Origin: an uncultured Angelakisella sp.
GTDB taxonomy: Bacteria > Bacillota > Clostridia > Oscillospirales > Ruminococcaceae
Assembly: GCA_904420255.1 (NCBI GenBank)
Contig: CAJFUT010000066.1
Coordinates: 1 to 6,198 of the forward strand
Direction: 5' to 3'
DNA: 6,198 bases
Positions 1-5,581 of this stretch are shown here, one piece after another. Positions within the stretch are counted from its first letter, which is position 1; every line of letters begins with the position of its first letter. The position numbers were made by a program, and so were the translations under genes. The notes under the pieces were generated by a model. The model was not told the origin of the DNA and made no database searches. It saw only the letters and a list, made by a program, of their open reading frames with translations.

Positions 1-35
1 CATGAGCGCAAAGCGCGAATGGGATAATCTGCCAT

Positions 36-70
36 GTTTTTCGGTTCCCGGCGCAGCCGGGGAGAAAAAC
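36..70. repeat. Imperfect hairpin in the leader region
   Basis: An inverted repeat pairs GTTTTTC (36-42) with GAAAAAC (64-70). It continues after a two-base bulge into CCCGGC (47-52) and GCCGGG (56-61) with a GCA loop. Neither strand has a T-run immediately after the stem, because the T-run lies inside the stem, so it does not look like a standard intrinsic terminator. It may be an RNA structure from an upstream transcript or a dispersed intergenic repeat. No gene is supportable in 1-146. Confidence 0.4.
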
Positions 71-75
71 GGCAT

Positions 76-109
76 AAAAAGTATCATGGCCTCTTTGAGG
101 CTATGATAC
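76..109 (-). terminator. 13-bp hairpin, terminator-like on the minus strand
   Basis: GTATCAT-GGCCTC (81-93) pairs with GAGGC-TATGATAC (97-109) around a TTT loop, with one G-T wobble at 88/102 on the plus strand. Read on the minus strand the stem is followed by five T residues (76-80), as in an intrinsic terminator, although the 88/102 pair is then a C/A mismatch. No minus-strand gene that would need terminating is visible to its right. It may instead be an operator-like inverted repeat upstream of the promoter at 147-175. The structure is clear; the role is not. Confidence 0.4.
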
Positions 110-146
110 CACGGGACGGGCCCCCTGTAAAGCCGGGGCCCCGCGA

Positions 147-175
147 TTGACGAACCACCCTTTCCCCCTTATAAT
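147..175 (+). promoter_or_regulatory. Sigma-A promoter of the DUF1015-sdaAB-sdaAA operon
   Basis: The -35 box TTGACG (147-152) and the perfect -10 box TATAAT (170-175) are separated by exactly 17 bases. Transcription should begin near 182. This places the RBS at 193-200 and the ATG at 210 on the transcript and leaves upstream in-frame starts (TTG at 147, ATG at 174) off it. It is the clearest promoter in the window. Confidence 0.85.
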
Positions 176-192
176 GAAAGCGAAGAATCCTG

Positions 193-200
193 AAAGGAGG
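193..200 (+). promoter_or_regulatory. Shine-Dalgarno site fixing the DUF1015 start
   Basis: AAAGGAGG ends 9 bases before the ATG at 210. It is a near-perfect ribosome-binding site and no comparable site precedes the in-frame alternatives at 147 or 174. Confidence 0.85.
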
Positions 201-209
201 TCTTTTCCC

Positions 210-1475
210 ATGACCGCTGCCTTTGGCAAGGGAAACATCCTGCTGCCCCGGGAGGGGCTGGAGGCTTGGAGCGTGGTGGCCTGCGACCAGTTCACCTCCG
301 ACCCCGGCTACTGGGACCGGGCGGAGGCCCTGGCGGGGGACCGCCCCAGCGCCCTGCGCGTCATCTTCCCCGAGGCCCGGCTGGAAACGGCGGATTTCCA
401 GCGGACGGTGGAGGCCATCAACGCCGCCATGTCCTCCTATCTCCGGGAGGGGGTCTTCCGGGAGCTGCCGGATTCCATGGTCTATGTGGAGCGGACCCTC
501 CTGGACGGCTCGGTGCGCCGGGGCATCGTGGGCTGCCTGGACCTGGCCCGGTACGACTACCGCCCCGGCGCCCAGAGCCTCATCCGGGCCACCGAGGGCA
601 CGGTGGAGGACCGCCTGCCCCCCCGGGTCCGCATCCGGGAAAAGGCCCCTCTGGAATGCCCCCACATCCTGGTCCTTATCGATGACCCGGACCGCCGGGT
701 GGTGGAGCCCTTGGCGGACCGGGCCCCCGGCCTGGAGCCCCTTTACGACTTCCAGCTGATGCTGGGGGGCGGCCGGGTCCGGGGCTGGCGCCTGGGGCCG
801 GAGGACTGCGCCCGGGTGGACCGGGAGCTGCTCCGGCTGGAGGACCCGGCGGTTTTCCGGGAGAGATACGGCCTGGGGCCGGAGGCCCGGCCCATGGTCT
901 ACGCCATGGGGGACGGGAACCACTCCCTGGCCGCCGCCAAGGAATGCTTCCGCCGCCTCACCGAGGCCCTGGGGGAGGAGGCCGCCATGGCCCACCCGGC
1001 CCGGTACGCCCTGGTGGAGCTGGGGAACCTCCACGACCCCTCCCTGAAATTCGAGCCCATCCACCGGGCGGTGTTCGGGGTGGAGGAAGGGGACTTCCTC
1101 CGCGCCCTGGCGGACTGGTGCGCCGGGGCCCGGGGGGAGTATCCCCCCCAGAGCTTCCGGGTGGTGACCCGGGCGGGGGAGCGGGAATTTGCCATCCCCC
1201 ATCCTTCCTCTTACCTGACGGTGGGCAGCGTCCAGGAGTTCCTGGACCGGTACACCGCCCGGCATGGAGGCCGGGTGGACTATATCCACGGGGAGGAGGA
1301 GGCCCGGCGCCTGGCGGCGGAGGGGGCGGTTTCCATCCTCCTCGCGGCCATGGACAAAAGCCAGCTGTTCCCCACCGTCCTCCTGGAGGGGGCCCTGCCC
1401 CGGAAAACCTTCTCCATGGGGGAGGCCCGGGAAAAACGGTACTACCTGGAATGCCGCCGGCTCACCCCCGGCTGA
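210..1475 (+). CDS. DUF1015 family protein
   Basis: A 421-aa soluble protein of the DUF1015 family; its biochemical role is not established. The family's most recognisable motif, usually of the form DGHHR followed by small residues, appears here as GDGNHSLAAAK with D235, G236, N237 and H238. The overall length matches the family. No signal peptide or membrane segment is evident. The open frame continues upstream to 147, but the promoter at 147-175 and the AAAGGAGG at 193-200 make the ATG at 210 the true start. It is the first gene of a unit with sdaAB 51 bases downstream, and it follows a consensus promoter. From general knowledge, DUF1015 genes in clostridia often lie next to serine-metabolism genes such as serA or serC, so a part in serine metabolism is a reasonable inference. 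The family assignment is confident; the function is unknown. Confidence 0.85.
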   Translation: MTAAFGKGNILLPREGLEAWSVVACDQFTSDPGYWDRAEALAGDRPSALRVIFPEARLETADFQRTVEAINAAMSSYLREGVFRELPDSMVYVERTLLDGSVRRGIVGCLDLARYDYRPGAQSLIRATEGTVEDRLPPRVRIREKAPLECPHILVLIDDPDRRVVEPLADRAPGLEPLYDFQLMLGGGRVRGWRLGPEDCARVDRELLRLEDPAVFRERYGLGPEARPMVYAMGDGNHSLAAAKECFRRLTEALGEEAAMAHPARYALVELGNLHDPSLKFEPIHRAVFGVEEGDFLRALADWCAGARGEYPPQSFRVVTRAGEREFAIPHPSSYLTVGSVQEFLDRYTARHGGRVDYIHGEEEARRLAAEGAVSILLAAMDKSQLFPTVLLEGALPRKTFSMGEAREKRYYLECRRLTPG

Positions 1476-1477
1476 CC

Positions 1478-1497
1478 CCTCCGGGCGTTCCCGGAGG
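1478..1497 (+). repeat. Intercistronic hairpin, DUF1015 to sdaAB
   Basis: CCTCCGGG (1478-1485) pairs perfectly with CCCGGAGG (1490-1497) around a CGTT loop, three bases after the DUF1015 stop. No T-run follows, so it is unlikely to terminate fully. It may stabilise mRNA ends or tune expression within the operon. Confidence 0.5.
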
Positions 1498-1526
1498 CCA
1501 CTGACAGAAATGAAGGGAAGGGCATC

Positions 1527-2201
1527 ATGAAGGATTTCAGCATCTTTGACATTGTGGGGCCCAATATGATCGGCCCCTCCAGCTCCCACACCGCGGGAGC
1601 CCTGCGCATCGCCCACCTGGCCCGGGGGATGATCCACGGGCGGGTCGTCCGGGCCCAGTTCACCCTCTACGGCTCCTTTGCCAGGACCTACCGGGGCCAC
1701 GGCACCGACCGGGCCCTCATCGCCGGGGTGCTGGGCTTCGGCACCGAAGACAGCCGCATCCGGGATTCCTTCCGCTGGGCCCAGGAGATGGGGCTCCAGT
1801 ATTCCTTTGAGGTGAACACCACCGACACCGACTGCCACCCCAACACCGCCCGGCTCCTCCTCACCAGCGACACCGGGGAAACCGCCGACGTCACCGGGGT
1901 CAGCGTGGGGGGCGGCAGCGCCGTCATCACCCGGATCAACGGGGTGGACATCGACCTCACCGGGGATTACCACACCATCCTGGCCCGCCACAAGGACACC
2001 CCCGGGGTGGTGGCCGCCATCACCGGGATCCTGGGGCGCAACCACATCAACATCGCCTTTATGCGCCTCTACCGGGAGGGCCGGGGGAGCCTGGCCTACA
2101 CCATCATCGAGGCGGACGAGGAGATCCCCGCCGAGGCGGTGGAGCAGATCCGCTCCCAGCCCTCGGTCCAGAGCGCCCTGCTGATCCCCAAGCTGGCCTG
2201 A
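1527..2201 (+). CDS. sdaAB: L-serine dehydratase, beta subunit (iron-sulfur dependent)
   Basis: A 224-aa beta subunit of the two-subunit, oxygen-sensitive [4Fe-4S] L-serine dehydratase (EC 4.3.1.17), which converts L-serine to pyruvate and ammonia in the cytoplasm together with the alpha subunit encoded next. The N-terminal half carries the family hallmark GPSSSHTAG (residues 16-24) and TYRGHGTDRAL (about 54-64), followed by an HPNT motif near residue 105. The C-terminal part from about residue 150 is an ACT domain (HKDTPGVVAAITGILG onward), known in this family as a likely serine-binding or assembly domain. The size matches the beta subunits of Bacillus and clostridia. The ATG at 1527 follows a modest purine-rich site (AGGGAAGG, 1514-1521). 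It lies between the DUF1015 gene and sdaAA, on the same strand, and very probably on one transcript. The identification is secure. Confidence 0.96.
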   Translation: MKDFSIFDIVGPNMIGPSSSHTAGALRIAHLARGMIHGRVVRAQFTLYGSFARTYRGHGTDRALIAGVLGFGTEDSRIRDSFRWAQEMGLQYSFEVNTTDTDCHPNTARLLLTSDTGETADVTGVSVGGGSAVITRINGVDIDLTGDYHTILARHKDTPGVVAAITGILGRNHINIAFMRLYREGRGSLAYTIIEADEEIPAEAVEQIRSQPSVQSALLIPKLA

Positions 2202-2206
2202 CCCCC

Positions 2207-2226
2207 GGCAAGGCGCGGGCCTTGCC
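2207..2226 (+). repeat. Intercistronic hairpin, sdaAB to sdaAA
   Basis: GGCAAGGC (2207-2214) pairs perfectly with GCCTTGCC (2219-2226) around a GCGG loop, five bases after the sdaAB stop. No T-run follows. It has the same geometry (8-bp stem, 4-base loop) as the hairpin at 1478-1497, but a different sequence. Confidence 0.5.
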
Positions 2227-2259
2227 AAACCCACCCCAACAAGGAAGGAGCCTGTCTTT

Positions 2260-3129
2260 ATGGATTTTACCACCGCCGCCGCCCTTTTGGAGCTGTGTGA
2301 AGGGGAGGGGCTTTCCCTGGCCCAGGCCATGACCCGGCGGGAAACCAGCCTCATGGACACCCCGGAGCCGGAGATCCGCCGGCGCCTGGCCCACTCCCTG
2401 GAGATCATGAAAAACGCCGCCGCCACCGCCCTGGCCGCCCCCCAGAAAACCATGGGGGGCCTCATCGGCGGGGAGGCGGTGGCCCTGGAGAAGCGCCGGG
2501 CCGCCGGCAGGTCCGCCTGCGGCTCGATGATGGCCCGGGCCGCCGCCATCGCCATGGGCACCCTGGAGGTGAACGCCTCCATGGGGCTCATCGTGGCCGC
2601 CCCCACCGCCGGCTCCTGCGGGGTCCTCCCCGGGGCGCTGCTGGCCCAGGCGGAGGAATTCGGCTTTTCCGACGAGGAGCTCATCGACGCCCTGCTGGCG
2701 GCGTCGGCGGTAGGCTACCTCATCGCCCGCAACGCCACCATCGCCGGGGCCCAGGGAGGCTGCCAGGCGGAGGTGGGCTCCGCCAGCGCCATGGCCGCCG
2801 CCGCGGTGGTGCAGCTCCACGGGGGCACCCCCCGCCAAAGCCTGGCGGCGGCGGGCATCGCCCTGGTGGGCCTCATGGGCCTGGTCTGCGACCCCATCGG
2901 GGGGCTGGTGGAATCCCCCTGCCAGGGCCGCAACGCCACCGGCGCAGCCCAGGCCCTGGTGGCCGCCGAGGAGGCCCTGGCCGGCATCGGCGCCCCCGCC
3001 CCCCTGGACGAGGTCATCGCCGCCATGTACGCCGTGGGCCGCTCCCTCCCCCGGGAGCTCCGGGAAACCGCCCTGGGGGGCATCGCCGCCGCCCCCTCCG
3101 CCTGCGCCCGCTGCAAGGGCTGCAGCTGA
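2260..3129 (+). CDS. sdaAA: L-serine dehydratase, alpha subunit (iron-sulfur dependent)
   Basis: A 289-aa catalytic subunit of the [4Fe-4S] L-serine dehydratase, partner of the beta subunit upstream. Conserved segments are visible in order: KTMGGLIGGEA (about 63-73), SMGLIVAAPTAGSCGVLPG (about 107-125), the stretch around C168 (GGCQAEVGSA), VCDPIGGLVESPCQGRN (C210 and C221) and a C-terminal tail. The cysteines C168, C210 and C221 are spaced 42 and 11 residues apart. As recalled, this is the spacing of the cluster ligands C343, C385 and C396 in the Legionella pneumophila enzyme, so the Fe-S site appears intact. The protein ends in CARCKGCS, with C282, C285 and C288; in the Legionella enzyme a C-terminal cysteine acts as fourth cluster ligand and self-inhibitor. 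The ATG at 2260 follows AAGGAAGGAG (2241-2250) by 9 bases. It is the last gene of its operon and converges on the minus-strand operon. Confidence 0.97.
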   Translation: MDFTTAAALLELCEGEGLSLAQAMTRRETSLMDTPEPEIRRRLAHSLEIMKNAAATALAAPQKTMGGLIGGEAVALEKRRAAGRSACGSMMARAAAIAMGTLEVNASMGLIVAAPTAGSCGVLPGALLAQAEEFGFSDEELIDALLAASAVGYLIARNATIAGAQGGCQAEVGSASAMAAAAVVQLHGGTPRQSLAAAGIALVGLMGLVCDPIGGLVESPCQGRNATGAAQALVAAEEALAGIGAPAPLDEVIAAMYAVGRSLPRELRETALGGIAAAPSACARCKGCS

Positions 3130-3137
3130 AAAGCGCA

Positions 3138-3196
3138 AAACTTCATGGGCAGGCAGCCCGCCACGATAAGAAGCAAAAGCGCCGCCCAGGAAGTTT
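3138..3196. repeat. Long imperfect inverted repeat after sdaAA
   Basis: AAACTTC (3138-3144) plus TGGGC (3146-3150) pairs with GCCCA (3184-3188) plus GAAGTTT (3190-3196). This gives a 12-bp stem with one mismatch around a 33-base loop. GGGC at 3147-3150 could alternatively pair with GCCC at 3156-3159, so two exclusive folds are possible. It starts eight bases after the sdaAA stop and is the outermost element of the structured convergent spacer. Confidence 0.5.
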
Positions 3197-3204
3197 CTGT
3201 CCAT

Positions 3205-3223
3205 GTGGGCCGTCCCGGCCCAC
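3205..3223. repeat. 8-bp perfect hairpin
   Basis: GTGGGCCG (3205-3212) and CGGCCCAC (3216-3223) form a perfect stem with a TCC loop. On the plus strand it is followed by GGGCGATTTT, a weak T-run that might give some termination for sdaAA. Confidence 0.5.
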
Positions 3224-3240
3224 GGGCGATTTTGATGGCC

Positions 3241-3259
3241 GTGCCGCCGGAGGCGGCAC
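3241..3259. repeat. 8-bp perfect hairpin
   Basis: GTGCCGCC (3241-3248) and GGCGGCAC (3252-3259) form a perfect stem with a GGA loop. It is part of a tandem hairpin series between the two converging operons. Confidence 0.5.
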
Positions 3260-3267
3260 ATGACCGT

Positions 3268-3290
3268 TTTGCGATGCTTTGCATCACAAA
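3268..3290 (-). repeat. 10-bp hairpin with one wobble, better formed on the minus strand
   Basis: TTTGCGATGC and GCATCACAAA flank a TTT loop. The one non-Watson-Crick position is C/A on the plus strand but a G-U wobble in minus-strand RNA, which suggests that the minus-strand RNA may be the functional form. It abuts the terminator at 3290-3326. Confidence 0.4.
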
Positions 3291-3326
3291 AAGGCCCCCT
3301 GGTCCCGCCGGGACCAGGGGGCCTTT
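3288..3326 (-). terminator. Strong intrinsic terminator of the transporter-kinase operon
   Basis: A 17-bp perfect stem (3290-3306 with 3310-3326) closes on a three-base GCC loop. Read on the minus strand it is followed by a run of T residues (3292 down to 3288, partly in the stem), ten bases beyond the DUF4177 stop codon. On the plus strand only TTT followed by CCCC comes after the stem, so termination of sdaAA there is possible but weaker. Confidence 0.85.
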
Positions 3327-3336
3327 CCCCTTCGGC

Positions 3337-3546
3337 TCATTCCTTTTCCTTTTCAAAGACCAGGTCCATCTCCTGGATGTGGCCGGTGCCCCGCTGGACG
3401 GCGGGGAGGAAGCCCACATACCGCCAGCCCTCCCGGGCCCGGCGGGCGATGATCTCCCGGTAATCCCCGGAGCCGTACTTGTTGCCGCTGCCGAAGCCCC
3501 AGCCGGAAAGCTGGCTGGAAACCCGCTCAAATTCATAAACGTACAT
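3337..3546 (-). CDS. DUF4177 family small protein
   Basis: A 69-aa protein recognisable as DUF4177 from its short length, an N-terminal strand beginning MYVYEFERV, the central helix DYREIIARRAREGWRYVGFLP and a C-terminal strand ending in DLVFEKEKE. Members are small cytoplasmic alpha/beta proteins of unknown function, common in Firmicutes. The start codon at 3546 directly follows the TGA of the upstream kinase (TGAATG). Its ribosome-binding site GGGAGGT (3554-3560) lies inside the last codons of that kinase, so the two are almost certainly translationally coupled. A strong terminator follows ten bases after the stop. A Gly-rich linker (SGWGFGSGNKYGSGD) before the helix is the only notable deviation. 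The function cannot be stated. Confidence 0.85.
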   Translation of the reverse strand: MYVYEFERVSSQLSGWGFGSGNKYGSGDYREIIARRAREGWRYVGFLPAVQRGTGHIQEMDLVFEKEKE

Positions 3547-4527
3547 TCAAAGGACCTCCCCGCTCTTTAAAAACGCCTCCACCCGGGCCCGGTCCGGCAT
3601 ACTCCGGAGGGCCCCCCGCCGGGTCACCACCAGGGCCGCCGCGGCGCTGGCGAAGCGGAGCATCTCCCCCAGTTCCTCCCGGCCGAGGCCCTCCGGAGGG
3701 TGGTCCAAAAGGAAGCTGAGGCAGCACCCCAGGAAGGAATCCCCCGCCCCGGTGGTGTCCACCGCCCGGACCGGGAAGGCCGGGCAGCGGACCTCCATCC
3801 CGTCCAGAAACGCCGCGGAGCCGCCGGCCCCCCGGGTCACCAGCAGGAGCCGGATCCCCGGGCAGCGGCCCAGAAGCACCCTCGCCCCCTGGGAAACCTC
3901 CCCGCAGCCGGTGAGGAAGGAGAGCTCCTCCTCCGCCGCCTTCATCACCTGGCACTGGGAAGCCCCCCAGAGCATCTGCCGCCGGGCCTCCTCCGGGTCC
4001 GCCCAGAGGAGGGGGCGGTAGTTGGGGTCGAAGGACACCAGGGCCCCCGCCCCCCGGGCTGCCTCCACCGCCGCCCAGGTGGCCCCCCGGGCAGGCTGGC
4101 TTGTGAGGGAAAGGCTGCCGAAGTGGAAGATCCGGCAGCTTTCCAGCACCGGGCGCTCCAGCTCCTCCGGGGTCAGGAGGGTATCCGCCCCCGGGTCCCG
4201 GAAGAAGCTGAATTCCCGCTCTCCACCGGGGCCGGTGCGGACAAAGGCCAGGGTGGTGCCGGCCCGGGGGTCGGCCCGCAGGCCCCGGCAGTCCACCCCC
4301 GCTTCCAGGAGGGCCTCCCGGAGGAAGGAGCCCAGGAAATCCCCGCCCACCTTCCCCAGGAAGGCGGCGCGCCGCCCCAGCCGGGCGGCCATGGCCAGGA
4401 CATTGCAGGGGGCCCCGCCCGGGTTGGCCTCAAAGACGGGGTTCCCCCCGGGGCCCGCTTCCCCGCCGGTGAAATCCACCAGCAGTTCCCCCAGGGCGGC
4501 GATGTCCCAGGCGGCTTCTTGTTTCAT
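3547..4527 (-). CDS. Fructokinase, PfkB/ribokinase family
   Basis: A 326-aa sugar kinase, most similar in motif pattern to bacterial fructokinases (EC 2.7.1.4), which phosphorylate D-fructose to fructose 6-phosphate with ATP. Visible features in order are GELLVDF with substrate-site D18, the PfkB signature region FEANPGGAPCNVLAMAARLG (about 32-51), KVGGDFLG (59-66), FFRDPGAD (108-115), FHFGSLSL (about 134-141), FDPNYR (166-171), KAAEEELSFLTG, and the anion-hole/catalytic motif DTTGAGD (257-263) with catalytic base D263. The length is normal and all key residues are present. The ATG at 4527 is preceded by AAAGGAGG (4535-4542) at a 7-base spacing. It is the middle gene of a three-gene minus operon, 31 bases after the AEC transporter and abutting DUF4177. 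Fructose is the best guess from the motifs; another ketose or deoxy sugar acid is possible. Confidence 0.9.
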   Translation of the reverse strand: MKQEAAWDIAALGELLVDFTGGEAGPGGNPVFEANPGGAPCNVLAMAARLGRRAAFLGKVGGDFLGSFLREALLEAGVDCRGLRADPRAGTTLAFVRTGPGGEREFSFFRDPGADTLLTPEELERPVLESCRIFHFGSLSLTSQPARGATWAAVEAARGAGALVSFDPNYRPLLWADPEEARRQMLWGASQCQVMKAAEEELSFLTGCGEVSQGARVLLGRCPGIRLLLVTRGAGGSAAFLDGMEVRCPAFPVRAVDTTGAGDSFLGCCLSFLLDHPPEGLGREELGEMLRFASAAAALVVTRRGALRSMPDRARVEAFLKSGEVL

Positions 4528-4558
4528 GGGATCCCCTCCTTTCCCCCGCGGGGCGGGG

Positions 4559-5500
4559 TCACAGCAGCCCCAGGCTCAGCAGGGCGTAGATGAAGCAGAA
4601 CAGGCTCAGGATGGAGAAGGTGGTGGAAAAGACCACGATCTGCCCCGCCAGCTGCCAGTCCGCCCCCTGGACGTTCCGGGCCATCACCGGGGCGGTCACC
4701 GGGGAGGGGGAGGCGAAAAGGATCAGGACGCAGAGCAGCTCCATATCCCGGAAGCCCATCCACACCGCCAAGGGGATGAAGATCAGGGGCAGGACCACCA
4801 TCTTCCCCAGGACGGCCCCCGCCAGCTGCTTTTTGCTGGCGCCGATCCCCGCGAAGCTGAGGCTCCCTCCCAGGACCACGAGGCTGACGGTGGTGGCGCA
4901 GGCGGAGAGGTTCTGGACGGTGACGTCGATGAGGTAGGGCAGCCGCAGCCCGGTCAGCAGCATCAGGAGGGCCAGCACCGAGGCGATGATGAGGGGGTTC
5001 TTCACCACCCCCAGGGCGATCCGCCAAGGGTCCGGCTTCTGGGAGGAGAACACCTCCAGGGCGATGACGGCGAAGGCGTTGAAGAGGGGCGCCACCACCG
5101 TGGAGGCGATGGCGATGATGCTCATGTCCTGCCCCGGGTACATGGAGGCGGCAAGGCCCATCCCCAGCACCACAAAGCTGCTGCGGAAGATCCCCTGGAT
5201 GATGACCCCCACCCGGGAGCGGTCCTTCTCCAGCCGGGGGATCAGCGCCATCAGCACCAGGAACACCGCCGACACCGACGCCATGCAGAACAGCAGCAGC
5301 CTGGGGTTGGTGAAGCTGGAAAGCTCCGCCTCGTAGATATTGTAGAACACCATGGCCGGCACCAGCACGTCAAAGCTGAAGGTGTTCATCTTGGCGCAGC
5401 CCGGGGCGTCCAGGATCCCTACTTTCCGCAGCAGCGCCCCCAGCACCACCAGGAGGAAGATGGGCACGACGATATTGACGGTTGTGATGAAGGTGGCCAA
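4559..5500 (-). CDS. AEC family (auxin efflux carrier) transporter
   Basis: A 313-aa integral membrane protein with about ten hydrophobic segments and a break between two five-helix halves, as in the AEC permease family (bacterial members move malate and other organic acids or small metabolites). Recognisable features are the first segment IVVPIFLLVVLGALLRKVG, the second with FSFDVLVPAMVFYNIY, ALGVVKNPLIIASVLALL at the start of the second half, and FASPSPVTAPVMA in helix 9. The start is uncertain. An ATG at 5542 would give 327 aa but lacks a Shine-Dalgarno site, whereas the TTG at 5500 follows AAAGGGGAG by six bases and gives an N-terminus (ATFITTVNIVV) typical of the family. The frame stays open far upstream as a high-GC artefact. 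It is the first gene of the operon with the fructokinase. The substrate cannot be told from sequence. Confidence 0.88.
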   Translation of the reverse strand: MATFITTVNIVVPIFLLVVLGALLRKVGILDAPGCAKMNTFSFDVLVPAMVFYNIYEAELSSFTNPRLLLFCMASVSAVFLVLMALIPRLEKDRSRVGVIIQGIFRSSFVVLGMGLAASMYPGQDMSIIAIASTVVAPLFNAFAVIALEVFSSQKPDPWRIALGVVKNPLIIASVLALLMLLTGLRLPYLIDVTVQNLSACATTVSLVVLGGSLSFAGIGASKKQLAGAVLGKMVVLPLIFIPLAVWMGFRDMELLCVLILFASPSPVTAPVMARNVQGADWQLAGQIVVFSTTFSILSLFCFIYALLSLGLL

Positions 5501-5546
5501 CCAAAGCTCCCCTTTCCACAGGATATAAAATAAGTGTACCATTTTT

Positions 5547-5561
5547 TGGCGGCATACGCCA
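5547..5561. promoter_or_regulatory. Small inverted repeat, possible operator
   Basis: TGGCG (5547-5551) and CGCCA (5557-5561) flank GCATA in the spacer between the divergent transporter and pentapeptide genes. It lies downstream of the candidate minus-strand -10 box and could bind a regulator or form a short leader hairpin. The evidence is symmetry and position only. Confidence 0.25.
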
Positions 5562-5581
5562 GAGGTTTTCCACAGCCCGGT

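Noticed and set aside
2..106. Short plus-strand frame of 34 codons at the left edge
   Set aside because: It has no visible RBS within the window and no recognisable sequence, and it overlaps two hairpins. It could only be judged with upstream sequence.
84..2684. An 866-codon open frame on the minus strand opposite DUF1015, sdaAB and sdaAA
   Set aside because: It is a by-product of high-GC codon bias on the opposite strand: the composition is Gly/Pro/His/Ala-rich, it has no recognisable domain, and it spans three well-identified genes and their intergenic gaps.
2104..3261. Minus-strand 385-codon frame opposite sdaAA
   Set aside because: It is a Gly/Ala/His-rich shadow of sdaAA, which has intact catalytic motifs and its own RBS.
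2715..3536. Minus-strand frame with a hydrophobic stretch (about 3145-3190) that looks like a small membrane peptide
   Set aside because: The hydrophobic segment lies within the hairpin-rich spacer. The frame runs on into sdaAA antisense without a stop and has no RBS, so structured RNA or repeat DNA explains it better.
3700..4593. Plus-strand frames opposite the fructokinase
   Set aside because: They are low-complexity Pro/Gly/Arg-rich translations antisense to a kinase with full PfkB motifs.
4022..5533. A 503-codon plus-strand frame rich in His, Gln and Asp opposite the transporter
   Set aside because: This composition is the typical antisense translation of a hydrophobic membrane-protein gene in GC-rich DNA; it is not a real His-rich protein.
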